This document shows, in pieces, positions 29,417 through 39,500 of a stretch of 64,000 nt of DNA. How positions within the stretch are numbered: the first letter of the stretch is position 1; every line of letters starts with the position of its first letter. Both the position numbers and the translations under genes were made by a program. Origin of the DNA: Pandoraea vervacti (GTDB lineage Bacteria > Pseudomonadota > Gammaproteobacteria > Burkholderiales > Burkholderiaceae); NCBI RefSeq assembly GCF_000934605.2, contig NZ_CP010897.2, forward strand, positions 2,542,001 through 2,606,000, given 5' to 3'. The notes under the pieces were generated by a model that saw nothing but the letters and a program-made list of their open reading frames with translations, did no database searches and was not told the DNA's origin.

Positions 29417-32101
29417 CTATACCCAGGTGAGATCCATCGTTGCGACGATACGGCCGCGGTATTTGCTGAGCATTCGCTCTAACCTTATGCGGGTCGTGGT
29501 GGGCGTCGAACTGCAAACTCGAGCGGTAGCCACCTCACCAAAATCGAATGGCAGTATCGTGGCCTCGTCCACTTTCGGTTCAATCAACAGCTTGTACTTT
29601 TCGTCGGGAAGGGTGTTAGACCAGGTTTGCCATTGCAGGAGAAATGGTTCGCCTGCGGGCAAGGTGGTCACAGGACAATATAGGTACAGTTCGTGGACGG
29701 GATAGTCCACGGGGTCGGGACTAAAGTCCATGTTGACGTGATCGACGGTCGTCGCGCGGTCGAAGTCAAAGAAGTACTCCTTCTCCATGTCGCCTTTCGC
29801 GCGCACGTGGGCCATGACAACGGGGGCGTACTCTCCGTGTGGCAAATCCAGATCAAGGCGGGCCTGGATGTGGATGGACGTCACTGTGGGCTTTACGCTG
29901 GTCCATTCTGGTTTGAACACATAGGGTCCCAGACGGGAACCATCGGCCAAATCCAGAAGAATTTCCGCATCGTTGCCAAAACTCGGCACGGGGTCGACGT
30001 AGCGGGATCGGTAGACGCCCATGCTGATAAACATCCGAAAGTGCGGGGAGGCAAAGGCGTCTCCATATTCAGGCCGGCCCGGATAGAGCGTGGCGAGCAA
30101 GGCGAGATCCTGGGGGTTGGACGGCGTGCGTCTGCATTGCATGGGATACCGCTTGACGGCTTCGGCGCCCACAATCGTGAATGCCTCCATGGGGTACAAG
30201 TGGAGATAGTCGTCGTACGAAACGGGAAACACCGTACGCCCATCGGCACCGGTAAGTTGCGTCTTGCCCAAGGGAATCGACATGGCGCCCGCTTCGATTG
30301 CCGTCGGTGGGTAGACCGCCCCAATGCTGCATGGAATGCCGGGGCGCGGCAGGCCGCCATTGGCAACGCGTGCCTCGATGATGATGCCTTTGGTCTCTTC
30401 CGCTCTGTTGTACACGGGGCCGAAGACGAATGCGTCATCGCGCATGCAAGTCGCATCGGTCGGAAATGCGAAAAGCTCAATGGGTCCTTCCACGACGACG
30501 CCGAAGGCGGAAAAGGGCGATTGCCACGGCTCGCAATCGAATTTGATTTCAAAAGGGAAAACTGGATCCCCGGCGGGTCCGGTCAAGGTCCATTCGAGCC
30601 CGTCTGGCCCCATTTCACGAGCGACGCCCTGTGCCGGATTGAACGAGATGTTCTCGTCATCATCGATGTCGTTCGAGGGGGCGTAGGAAATTGAGCAGGC
30701 TTTGCCGATCGAAGCGTTATCCGCCACGGGTTTTAACGCCAGCTTATGAGATGCCGCGCCTGAGTAGATCAACAGTCGACCGTCGATAGGCTCAATGACG
30801 CGTCCGTCGAGCGTGAGCGAGAAACACTCCCACGGCAGTCTGGAAAGCGTCCGGACTTCCACCGACGCGGCGGCGGGAGCTTCGTTGAAAGGCGCATCGG
30901 CAATGGCGGTCACCGTGGTGTCTGCCTTAGGCGTGAAAGTCACGCCCACCCAGCCGTCCGCGTTGGTGGTGGACGTACCGATATCGACGCCGTCCGCTTG
31001 CCATGTGACGCGCAGACCCGCGCTGGGAGTATGCGTGAGAGCGTTCATCACGCGGGCACGGACATGGGCGGTTTCGTCCAGCGGCACACACGGCCAATAG
31101 TCAGGCCCCTGGATGTCTTCGACATAGACCTTGAACTCGCCAGTGATGCAATCGAGTGTGAAGGGCGGGGCGTCGTAAGCGCTTTCGAAGGTGATGCCGT
31201 GCGTGACGCCGGCTTCGGTCTCGATGGGACAATCCAGTTTCCAGGCGTCTCGCGCGAGTTGCGCGTCGTCGTGCGGGGCGGTAGGCGCGGTAGGCGTGAG
31301 CGTCAGGTCTTCGCTGCTGCTGTCCTGCCAATACGCATAGGCCAGCGATCCCGGATATGTGCCGTCGGCACTCCCGCCCCATCCGCAAGCATCGTCGATG
31401 GGGAGCGTCAGTGTGTGCCGTGCACCGATGCAGATGGGAATCTTGCCGTCGACCTTCCAGCGTGCCGCAACGCCATCGAGCGAGATGGGCAACGGGGCGT
31501 CGCGAAGCGCAAGCCCTGGCAGGTGCAGCCGTACCGACACGCCGTCGTCGTTGGGATCTTGAATCAACGCGCCGGAGATGTGGACTTGTCCTGGACGCAC
31601 CGGCCAGTTGGGCTCGCGTGCGTCGTCGGCGGGGTCGTCAGGCGGCGCGTCGTCCGCCTGCTGTCCTGAGGCGAGATGCAGTTCGAATGAGCTGTCCCCC
31701 GCAACTTCAGGAAAATCGGCTTCGATAGTGAGCCATTCGCCGGTGTTGCGCTTGCCGTCTCCAGGAACCGGCAGCGGGAGCACAGCGTAGTGCCCTGACG
31801 GGTGAGCGTACAACGTGGCATTGGGCTCAGGCGGCGTTTCGTTCTCGGTGGGTTGATAGCGCATATGCAGTCGGTATCCCAACTCGCTGCCTGTGAGCAA
31901 CTTGGGATCGACAGGCATCGGCACCCGCTTCGAGACGAGCGTCGTGCCCGAAATATCCAGATACGTCCGAACGCCTTCGACCAGCCTTAGCGAGACGCCG
32001 CCACTACCGTTGACGTTGGTCCACCCGTCGCGCCAGTCGTTGCCGAGGTTGCCGTAGGGCAGGAGACTGCGGCGGGTTTTGCGGTTGCGTGAGGTCTTCA
32101 C
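29417..32101 (-). CDS. Large Tc-operon paralogue 2
   Basis: 894 residues from a GTG start at 32101 that overlaps the TcA C-terminal gene stop by 4 bp (GTGA), so translation is coupled. Same layout as the 26683-29370 protein: nearly identical first ~62 residues, beta-rich middle, Ig-like segment (GLRVTWQADGVDIGTSTTNA), the GLEWT domain (REMGPDGLEWTLTG), then the ~355-residue shared module (DAFVFGPVYNRAEETKGIII; EPFLLQWQTWSNTLPDEKYK). The extreme C-terminus is more divergent (RIVATMDLTWV). Function unknown; cytoplasmic by sequence, like other Tc components released by specialised export or lysis. Confidence 0.85.
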   Translation of the reverse strand: MKTSRNRKTRRSLLPYGNLGNDWRDGWTNVNGSGGVSLRLVEGVRTYLDISGTTLVSKRVPMPVDPKLLTGSELGYRLHMRYQPTENETPPEPNATLYAHPSGHYAVLPLPVPGDGKRNTGEWLTIEADFPEVAGDSSFELHLASGQQADDAPPDDPADDAREPNWPVRPGQVHISGALIQDPNDDGVSVRLHLPGLALRDAPLPISLDGVAARWKVDGKIPICIGARHTLTLPIDDACGWGGSADGTYPGSLAYAYWQDSSSEDLTLTPTAPTAPHDDAQLARDAWKLDCPIETEAGVTHGITFESAYDAPPFTLDCITGEFKVYVEDIQGPDYWPCVPLDETAHVRARVMNALTHTPSAGLRVTWQADGVDIGTSTTNADGWVGVTFTPKADTTVTAIADAPFNEAPAAASVEVRTLSRLPWECFSLTLDGRVIEPIDGRLLIYSGAASHKLALKPVADNASIGKACSISYAPSNDIDDDENISFNPAQGVAREMGPDGLEWTLTGPAGDPVFPFEIKFDCEPWQSPFSAFGVVVEGPIELFAFPTDATCMRDDAFVFGPVYNRAEETKGIIIEARVANGGLPRPGIPCSIGAVYPPTAIEAGAMSIPLGKTQLTGADGRTVFPVSYDDYLHLYPMEAFTIVGAEAVKRYPMQCRRTPSNPQDLALLATLYPGRPEYGDAFASPHFRMFISMGVYRSRYVDPVPSFGNDAEILLDLADGSRLGPYVFKPEWTSVKPTVTSIHIQARLDLDLPHGEYAPVVMAHVRAKGDMEKEYFFDFDRATTVDHVNMDFSPDPVDYPVHELYLYCPVTTLPAGEPFLLQWQTWSNTLPDEKYKLLIEPKVDEATILPFDFGEVATARVCSSTPTTTRIRLERMLSKYRGRIVATMDLTWV
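31908..32091. repeat. Near-identical 184-bp segment, copy 2
   Basis: Second copy of the segment at 29177-29360; the similarity covers the 5' ends of the two large paralogue genes. Confidence 0.85.
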
Positions 32102-35100
32102 GACATCCTCCGATCGGCATCGACATCGTCGAAAAACGTCTCTTCAACTTCCTTCGCGAAGGTCGGACCACCATCCGCTGCGGTGTACTCGATATGAATG
32201 ACGATGTCGGTAATCGCGGCCAGCGTTTCTTTATGTGGCGACACGCCGGGGCGTGCGAACTCGATTTGCCATGTCGAGATGGCCCCCATTCGTTCGAAGG
32301 GCTCGTAACGATCGTTGTCGAAGAGAAAGCGCATGCCGGTGCCGTCGTCGTCGAGGCCGGTACTTACCGCCACCTTGGGCGTCATGCGAAGGTTGTGCCG
32401 GACATACTGAGAACTGCCTTCCGTATCGGCAGGGTTATAGACGTAGCGCATCGCCCTGATGTCGGGCTTGATCACGAGCAGGCTACCCAGTTGGGTGAGC
32501 GTCATGTTCAGTGTCTGATACGGCCCGATCACTGCGGGGACGGTTACCGAGACCCGTCGCAATTGCCGCAGATAGAGCCCGGGATGGTCGGCGTCGAAGA
32601 CTTGGCTGTTGAGCGAGAAATCGAGCTTGCCGTCCCTCTGCAATTTCTGAAGATCGTCATCCCATGTCGCCGCAAGGTGCGCTTTGAGCGAGATATTCTT
32701 CTTGATGACCAACTGACGCTCCCGGCGATGCAGGAATGCTGAATCCATCTTGAGCAGGGCGAGCGACAGAGATTCTCCGGCGGTCAGTCCGTAATAGCCG
32801 TCGAGCCAGTTGCCGGGCTCGATGAAATGCGTTTCATAATCGCCGACTTCGTACTGCCATCCGGCCTGTGCGGCCTGACACAGCGTGGTCGTGGCGTCGA
32901 AAGCCTGAAAGTAGAGGGTTGCCATGCGACTTTGCAGCCAGCGATAGAGCGAGGCCCGGCTTCCGCGCGTCTGCGTGAGGAACGTGTACATTTCCTCGGC
33001 TTGCGCCATGGCGCGGGTCTGCTGCTCGAGCGACGTACGGCTTGCCTGAATTTGCACGTCCTGTGCGGCAAGTTGGGTGTCGATCATGCGTATCTCGGCA
33101 TCTGCCATCTCGCGCTGAAAGGCCCATTCGACCCGGCGACGCCGGAACCCCTCGGCGCGATCGAGCAACTGGGCGCCCATCGTCAGGGAATTCGAAGTGA
33201 CTTCCATTCCTTTGGCAGCGGCGTGGCCGACTGCGCCATACTGGGCGCCGCCAGTGGCCATCCCGTAGATGTTGGGAATGGAATCGGCGATGGCTGCTGC
33301 GAGCGAAGCGATGGGGACCATGGTCTGATAGATCTGCCCGGCGGCGAGTAGCGCGGTGGACGAGAGTTCCATCGGCGACACGTCCTTGTCGAACATTTGC
33401 TTGAACCAGTCATGGCGCATCTTCGCGCTCGCGCGAGCCGCGAGCATCGAATCGCGCACCGCTTCGGCGTGGGTGAGCATCTCCTCCTGAGTACGAATGA
33501 TGAAGCGCGACATTTCGATCACGTGCTGCTGGGCGATTTCTTCTTGCTGTGCGCGCTCCCCCTGCTCCATGTACTGCCGCACCAGATTGCCGAATTGGCA
33601 TAGCGTCTGGACGGCCTGCTGGGCGTGCGGGAGGATCGTGGCGAACCGGAACGGCAGCACCAACAACCCGCCACCGATGTCGCGACGATGCAAGCCGCCG
33701 TCTCCCGACTGCGCCCGCATGAGATCGAACGGCGAAACCGGCGTGTCGTAAAGCGGCAGCTGCAGTGGTTTGCCATCGATGGTCAGGTGATGCCGGAGGT
33801 TGAACAGTCGCGACGAAATCGTTTCCCAAAGCGAGAGCAGGTCGAGGTTGAGCGGTAGACGGAATGCCGGATGCGCGAGAAGTTCTGCGTTCAGCAAGCC
33901 CCCAGGTGTCGGGGGGAGATTCGCAAGGTCGTCGTCGGTGATCTGGGCCTCGATGGCGGCGAAACGCGTGGCGTCGTGCTGTGCATCGAGCTCCCTGAGC
34001 GACGCCGGCGTCCAGTGCGGCGCGCTTTTGAAGTCGGGGGCCTGCCCCATCATCCGCGCGGCACGGACATACAACATTTTGCCTTCGGTAAGACTGTCGC
34101 GCGACACTTGACGGTAAAGCATATCCCCCCACTCGATCAGCGTCTCCACGTAGTCGCGAAACACGCGTTTGCGGTAGTGCACGGGGTGGCTGTAGGCGAT
34201 GGCGTCGGGGTCGGCGGGCTCGGCCACTTCGTAGCTGTCGTCGCCGTCGTCCACCAACGGCCGCACACGCCAGTAGCGTGGCGTTTCTGATTTCGCGGCA
34301 AGAATGGGGCGCGCTGGATCGAAAAGATAATTGAGCCAGACGAGTGCGTCGCCATAGCTCATCTCGGCGCGGAGCTGATAGGCGACCAAATGCGGCAAGT
34401 GGAAGAAAATCTCCCAGAAATAGCGTCCGTTGGCCCCGGTGAAGTCGATTTCCTCAGGCGTATCGGGAGTGTCGGGGAACGGGGGTTCTTCGGTGGTTTG
34501 CGCGTCCCAGTCGAGCAGGCGTTCAAGGGAGATGGAAGCGCGCTGAATCAACGCACCCGTAAAAGTCGTGTTCAGGCGGACGTCTTTGGACGACAGATCG
34601 TCTTCGTCGAACCTCAGGAACTGGCCGCCACGCGTGCCATTGACGATCTCGGGCAAATCGCCGACCTGTTCGGCCAGCGTCACCTTGTAGGTATTGCGCC
34701 AGGAGGCGGGCGAGACCGCACCGAAGGAGAACGTGTGTTCAAATTTCTCTGCGTCTGCCAGTGGGTGCTTGGACGTTACGCTGATGCCGCCATTGGCGAC
34801 CAGGATTTTCCGCCACGACTGAACGCCCTCATGCGAGAGCGAAAACTCCACGAACTTTGGCACGGTGTCGCCGCTGAGGAGGTCCCCACGGAAGTGGGGG
34901 TCAACCGGTGGCAGCGTGAGGATGGTGAGATCATTGACGCTCAGTCCGGCCCCCTCGTGAAATGCGGCTTCCGAGATGTTCAGGATACGTTCGGCATCGG
35001 AACCGCTTAGCGTGAAGTACTTGTAGGGCGTGGGATCGTAAATGTCCCAGGTCGCGCCGATCAGATTCCCGGACGGCATCTTGATCTGTGCCCTGACCAG

Positions 35101-36543
35101 GTGGGGGTGCAGAGCCTGCATGACGACGTCCACGCGACTGTCGGTGGCTTTTGTCATGTGCAGGGACGCGACGTTCCGGTACCCGCCGATCGGATCGCGA
35201 ACCTTGAGCAACAATCGGCCCGTCCTGAATTTGAATTCGGGGACGACCGCCGTACACAGCGCCGTGACTTCCAGGTTGCCGCTCGGACGCTCGCTGCTGC
35301 CCGTCACGAAGTAATTTGCCCGAAGCGACAACTGCGATGCGATGCGTGAATCGGTCGGCGATGCCTTCCCCTCCGGTGTGGCGACGATGTTCGCAACGTA
35401 CAGGTTCTTCGGGTCGATGACCGCTTCGAGATTCGGAAAGCGGTTCTGTAAAACCAGCGAGCTGGCAAAGCGCCCGGTGGCAAGCGCGCGAAGCGTAACG
35501 AGGTGAGCGTCGGGCGCAATGGGATTGAACAGGGCGTCCCACACGTGGGCGCTGTCGAGCGATGCGTCGTCCTTTGCGATGAGAGCCACCGCCATCGACG
35601 ATTCGCTCGGATTTGCGGCATCGACTCCGATAGCGATGAGACGAAAGTCGGTGTCGCGATCCGCTTCGATCTCGCTAATGAGCGTTGCTGGCGCCCAGAG
35701 CCCGTTCAGGTCCACGAACGCGTAGTGCAGCTTGAAGTGCCAGGTCGATGTGCGGATGCCGGACGCCGGCGGCAATTTCCTTTCGTGCCGCTCCACCCAT
35801 ATGACGAAGAGCCTGCCGTTCACGCAGACGGGGCGAATGTGCGTGACGTCGTCGGACATTTTGGCCCCGATCGGTTGCCACTCGCCCCACGCTGTCGGAC
35901 TGAGACGAGTCTGCTTTTCGCCGAGGAACACGTTGGCCTTGCGCCAGTAATACTGTCCCGGCACGGCCTTATGCCGACCGATGAAGTAGTAAGGTGCGTC
36001 GCGCCGGTCCGAGCCGTCGATGTAACCGCTCATCACGTCGAGATTGGCCACGTGTTCGAAGGCGCGCAGGTAAGAAAGAATCGCCACGCGCGCGCGATCC
36101 TTGTTGAGTCGGGCCTGTCCCAGGTCGTTTTCCAGCGTGCGGAAGAACTCGCTTTTCCGAATGCGTAGTGTCGGGTCGATGTAGTTTTCAGGGTACGAGC
36201 GAAGTTGCTCTGCGCCCGCCCAGATGTCGTAGCGCGACTCCCAGTCACGCCAGCGCGCCACGTCGTCCGTATCGAGCGGCTCGGCGAAGCCGGGTTCCTC
36301 GCCGGCGTGAACGGCGTGAATGTAGCGTTGCAGCGACGCAATCAATTCGCCGACGACCGACGTGGTCGGCGCGGTTTCGACCAGATGGTCGAGCAATTGA
36401 TAGTGGTTGAGGTCCTCGGTCGTGACCGGTGTGCCCTGGGCGACTTCTGCCCTCACCACTACCTGTCCGAGGTAGAAGTCGGTCAGGGCACGCTGGCGGG
36501 TTCTGGCGAATACGTCGTACATGCCTCGGATGTCGTCGCTCAT
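32098..36543 (-). CDS. TcA C-terminal half: neuraminidase-like, receptor-binding and pore-forming domains
   Basis: 1481 residues, corresponding to the C-terminal part of TcdA1 (TcaB-like). The N-terminal ABC-toxin domain and neuraminidase-like region (PYYFIGRHKAVPGQYYWRKA, FKLHYAFVDLNG) are followed by the long coiled-coil channel region with the membrane-entering tip near MVPIASLAAAIADSIPNIYG. The TcB-binding end has SVTVPAVIGPYQTLNMTLTQ and the terminal HIEYTAADGG. In Tc toxins this forms the pentameric bell and translocation pore. Start at 36543 is preceded by AGGAG, and the gene lies 20 bp after the N-terminal half, so TcA is made as two polypeptides. TGA overlaps the next GTG start. Confidence 0.93.
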   Translation of the reverse strand: MSDDIRGMYDVFARTRQRALTDFYLGQVVVRAEVAQGTPVTTEDLNHYQLLDHLVETAPTTSVVGELIASLQRYIHAVHAGEEPGFAEPLDTDDVARWRDWESRYDIWAGAEQLRSYPENYIDPTLRIRKSEFFRTLENDLGQARLNKDRARVAILSYLRAFEHVANLDVMSGYIDGSDRRDAPYYFIGRHKAVPGQYYWRKANVFLGEKQTRLSPTAWGEWQPIGAKMSDDVTHIRPVCVNGRLFVIWVERHERKLPPASGIRTSTWHFKLHYAFVDLNGLWAPATLISEIEADRDTDFRLIAIGVDAANPSESSMAVALIAKDDASLDSAHVWDALFNPIAPDAHLVTLRALATGRFASSLVLQNRFPNLEAVIDPKNLYVANIVATPEGKASPTDSRIASQLSLRANYFVTGSSERPSGNLEVTALCTAVVPEFKFRTGRLLLKVRDPIGGYRNVASLHMTKATDSRVDVVMQALHPHLVRAQIKMPSGNLIGATWDIYDPTPYKYFTLSGSDAERILNISEAAFHEGAGLSVNDLTILTLPPVDPHFRGDLLSGDTVPKFVEFSLSHEGVQSWRKILVANGGISVTSKHPLADAEKFEHTFSFGAVSPASWRNTYKVTLAEQVGDLPEIVNGTRGGQFLRFDEDDLSSKDVRLNTTFTGALIQRASISLERLLDWDAQTTEEPPFPDTPDTPEEIDFTGANGRYFWEIFFHLPHLVAYQLRAEMSYGDALVWLNYLFDPARPILAAKSETPRYWRVRPLVDDGDDSYEVAEPADPDAIAYSHPVHYRKRVFRDYVETLIEWGDMLYRQVSRDSLTEGKMLYVRAARMMGQAPDFKSAPHWTPASLRELDAQHDATRFAAIEAQITDDDLANLPPTPGGLLNAELLAHPAFRLPLNLDLLSLWETISSRLFNLRHHLTIDGKPLQLPLYDTPVSPFDLMRAQSGDGGLHRRDIGGGLLVLPFRFATILPHAQQAVQTLCQFGNLVRQYMEQGERAQQEEIAQQHVIEMSRFIIRTQEEMLTHAEAVRDSMLAARASAKMRHDWFKQMFDKDVSPMELSSTALLAAGQIYQTMVPIASLAAAIADSIPNIYGMATGGAQYGAVGHAAAKGMEVTSNSLTMGAQLLDRAEGFRRRRVEWAFQREMADAEIRMIDTQLAAQDVQIQASRTSLEQQTRAMAQAEEMYTFLTQTRGSRASLYRWLQSRMATLYFQAFDATTTLCQAAQAGWQYEVGDYETHFIEPGNWLDGYYGLTAGESLSLALLKMDSAFLHRRERQLVIKKNISLKAHLAATWDDDLQKLQRDGKLDFSLNSQVFDADHPGLYLRQLRRVSVTVPAVIGPYQTLNMTLTQLGSLLVIKPDIRAMRYVYNPADTEGSSQYVRHNLRMTPKVAVSTGLDDDGTGMRFLFDNDRYEPFERMGAISTWQIEFARPGVSPHKETLAAITDIVIHIEYTAADGGPTFAKEVEETFFDDVDADRRMS

Positions 36544-36563
36544 GAGGTGGCTCCTGAAGGGGG

Positions 36564-39500
36564 TCACGCCGCGGATGCCGGGGCGATCCGTACGTTGATC
36601 CATCGCACGTGACGGGGATCGACCAACCGTATGCCAATCGCAAAGCGCGCGCTCTCCGACGGCTCGCGCCGACAATCCAGCGTCCACTCCAGGCCGGCCG
36701 ACGACATCTCGCGGATTTGCATGTAGCTCGGCGTCGCGAGCAGACCTTGACCCGTCGGGTTGGCGCCTTCCCATGTGAGCAGCACGTGTTCGCCCACCAG
36801 ATGCTCATGCCCCGAGGCGGGCTTGATCCGCAGGACGCCCGTGTCGCCAACGCGCAGCGAGAGCAGGTCGGTGATCTCTGCGCCGTCGAGCGTGATGATC
36901 CACGCCGGTGCGGCAACCACGCTTATCGAGAATTCCACGGGCGCCAGGTCGGCGGGGGCGGCCTTGATCGTGTGCGTGCCAGGCACCGCCAGCGAGACCG
37001 GCGCGCGGCTGTGTCCGGCCAGATCGGTGAGTGCGGTTGCCGTCTCGTTGCCGGGGAACGTCCATGTCACAGGCAAATCGGAGATCGGCGGCCGCTTGCT
37101 GCCGGGATCGCCGCTGCCGGGAAACTGACTGGCTTCGACCCGTACCCCGACGAACGCCAGTCGCTGCGCGTCCTCGATGAATTTCTGATCCTTTGGCGTG
37201 ATGGGCGTAGCCAGCGGTCCATCGACGATGTCGAACTGCGACTGAACGCTCCTGCCGTGAACGGATGCCGTCACGACGATGGTGCTCACGCCAAGTGCCG
37301 ACAAGTCGAGCGACGCGAAACCGTTTGCGTCCGATTTCGAAGTGGACGCCGGCTCGCCATCCACGATCCATGAGACCGTCTCGTCCGGCGCTGGGCGACC
37401 GGTCAGCGAAAGCACCTGACATCGAACGGTGATGGCCTGATTTGCGAGTAATGGCGTCACCGGGCGGATGCCGTAATCGCCGCTCACGTACGCCTTGTCA
37501 ACGAACCTGAGGCCGGTGAAGAGGACGTTTGCGGACCCGCTGCCGAAGCGCGCGATCACAGCGACCGTTCCTGTCTCGCGGCTCACCAGCGAGGTTTGTG
37601 CGACGCCGTTCCGATCCGTGAAGCTGGAGGTGCGCAGCAAACGGCCCGGCCCGTCCGTGACTTCCCAGCGAATCTCACGACCGATGACCCGATTGTCATG
37701 CAGATCGTCGAGATAGACCGACAGCGGCATGATTTCGCGTTCGCCCGCAAGCGCTTCCCCTGGCGGATCCATGTCATGCAGGTTCACCGTCGCCTCGTCG
37801 CAATCCACGCGCACGGCCGGCAACGCAATGCGTTGATCCAGACCGAGGGTGGCAAACACGTAGGCCATGCCCATCGTCAGTCCGGGATACAGCGTCAGAC
37901 GCGCGACGCCGTCGGCGTCGGTCGTGGCCGAGTCGGCATCGATAACGCCGACACCGGACTGTGACCACCGCACCGGTACCCCGGCCAGCGGTTCTCCGCT
38001 CAGGTCGCGAATCGTCAGTGCAAACCGCGCTTCGTTGTCGTCTTCCCCGGAGGCGTCGTCCCAGTTGGCCACGAGCAGTTGCTTCGATACGGTGCACGTG
38101 CTGGTCGCGCCTTGTCCCACCTCGGGTGTCACCTCGGCGGCGTCTGCACCATGCTCCTCGTCCGAGGCGCTCAGGCATGCGAGTGCATCCTGCACCGCCT
38201 GACGGTACTCGGCGGTACCGGAGCCTTCGGCAAGACGACCGAGCCGGTCCAGCGCAATGACGCTGAGCCCAGTGATCTGAGAGAGATGCAGCACACGCAG
38301 CAAGCCGGCGAAGTCGCTCAGCCGGCGTACGATGCCGTAGGGGCTGACAATCATGGCGGCGTCGAGCACGTCGCGTGCGCCCACGCCGATCAATGACGCC
38401 ACATGACCCGCCGCCGCGTCACGCATCAGGCGTGCGTAGCCTTCGTGCGCCTCCAGACCCTCTTCGTCGATGACGCCCGGCGTGTTGACGAGCGCAAGGT
38501 ACGCGAGGAGGTCCGCCGGCGCGCAATGCCCCCGCTCGACGATGTCCCGATACGTCCTGAGGTAATAGAAGTCGCGCAGCGTTTTGCCGCCGGGCGCGAA
38601 GCCGAAGGCATCGCGCTCGCGCGACTCCTCCTGACGGTAATGCTGTGCGTGCTGTGCGAGCATGGCGCCGTCAAGTGAGAAATGCACCACGATCTCGGCT
38701 TGCCGTCGCAACTCGCTCAGTTGGTAAAGCATGACTTCCGACGCTTCGAACCGATTGACATCGCGGCTCGCGTGCAGCGAAGCGGGCCAGGTGAGAATGG
38801 CGTCGATCTGACGGCGCGCCGTCTGAAGTGTCGGCTCGGGGATGGCCTTCCACGCCCACCCCAGAATCTCGTACACGCTTTGTCCGGCCCAGTCGACAAG
38901 CGGTAGCACCAGTTCGCCGGCAATGCCCAGATAGCTGCCGAGATGTTCCTGGACAATGGCGCGTTGTGCGGCCCGGGTACGCACGACGATCGAAATGAGC
39001 GTATCGACGATCTGTTCCCTGAGCGGGACTCTGCCGGGGGGGATTCCGTCGGCATCGTCCCCGGAGATCCTCATGCCGACATCGAGGCACTCGTACATCT
39101 CTCCCTTGAAAAGGGCCTCCACCGCCGAACGGATGATCGCGGCGGCGCTCGTCTCGAAATCGACGTCCGTGCCAGACACGCCATCGAGCACAATGCCATC
39201 GGTATCGACGACTTCCGACAACTGACACAACCAGTCGGGCGTGATTGGCGCGGGAAGGTCTTCATCGGGGTCTTCCGGCGGATCGGACAATTGCAGCGAT
39301 TCCGGTATGCCGGCCTCGAACAGCACGCTCGGCGTAATGCGCGACGTCGCTAATTGATTCTTGAGGCTGCGAATCAGCGTCTGTTCGGGACCTCCCGCGA
39401 TTTGCGGCGTCGAAGGCGCACGCAGATGCTGAATCATCCATGCCACGTCGATGCCGTTGTCGCGACACCATCGCACGCACCCTTCGACGGCCACCAGGGC

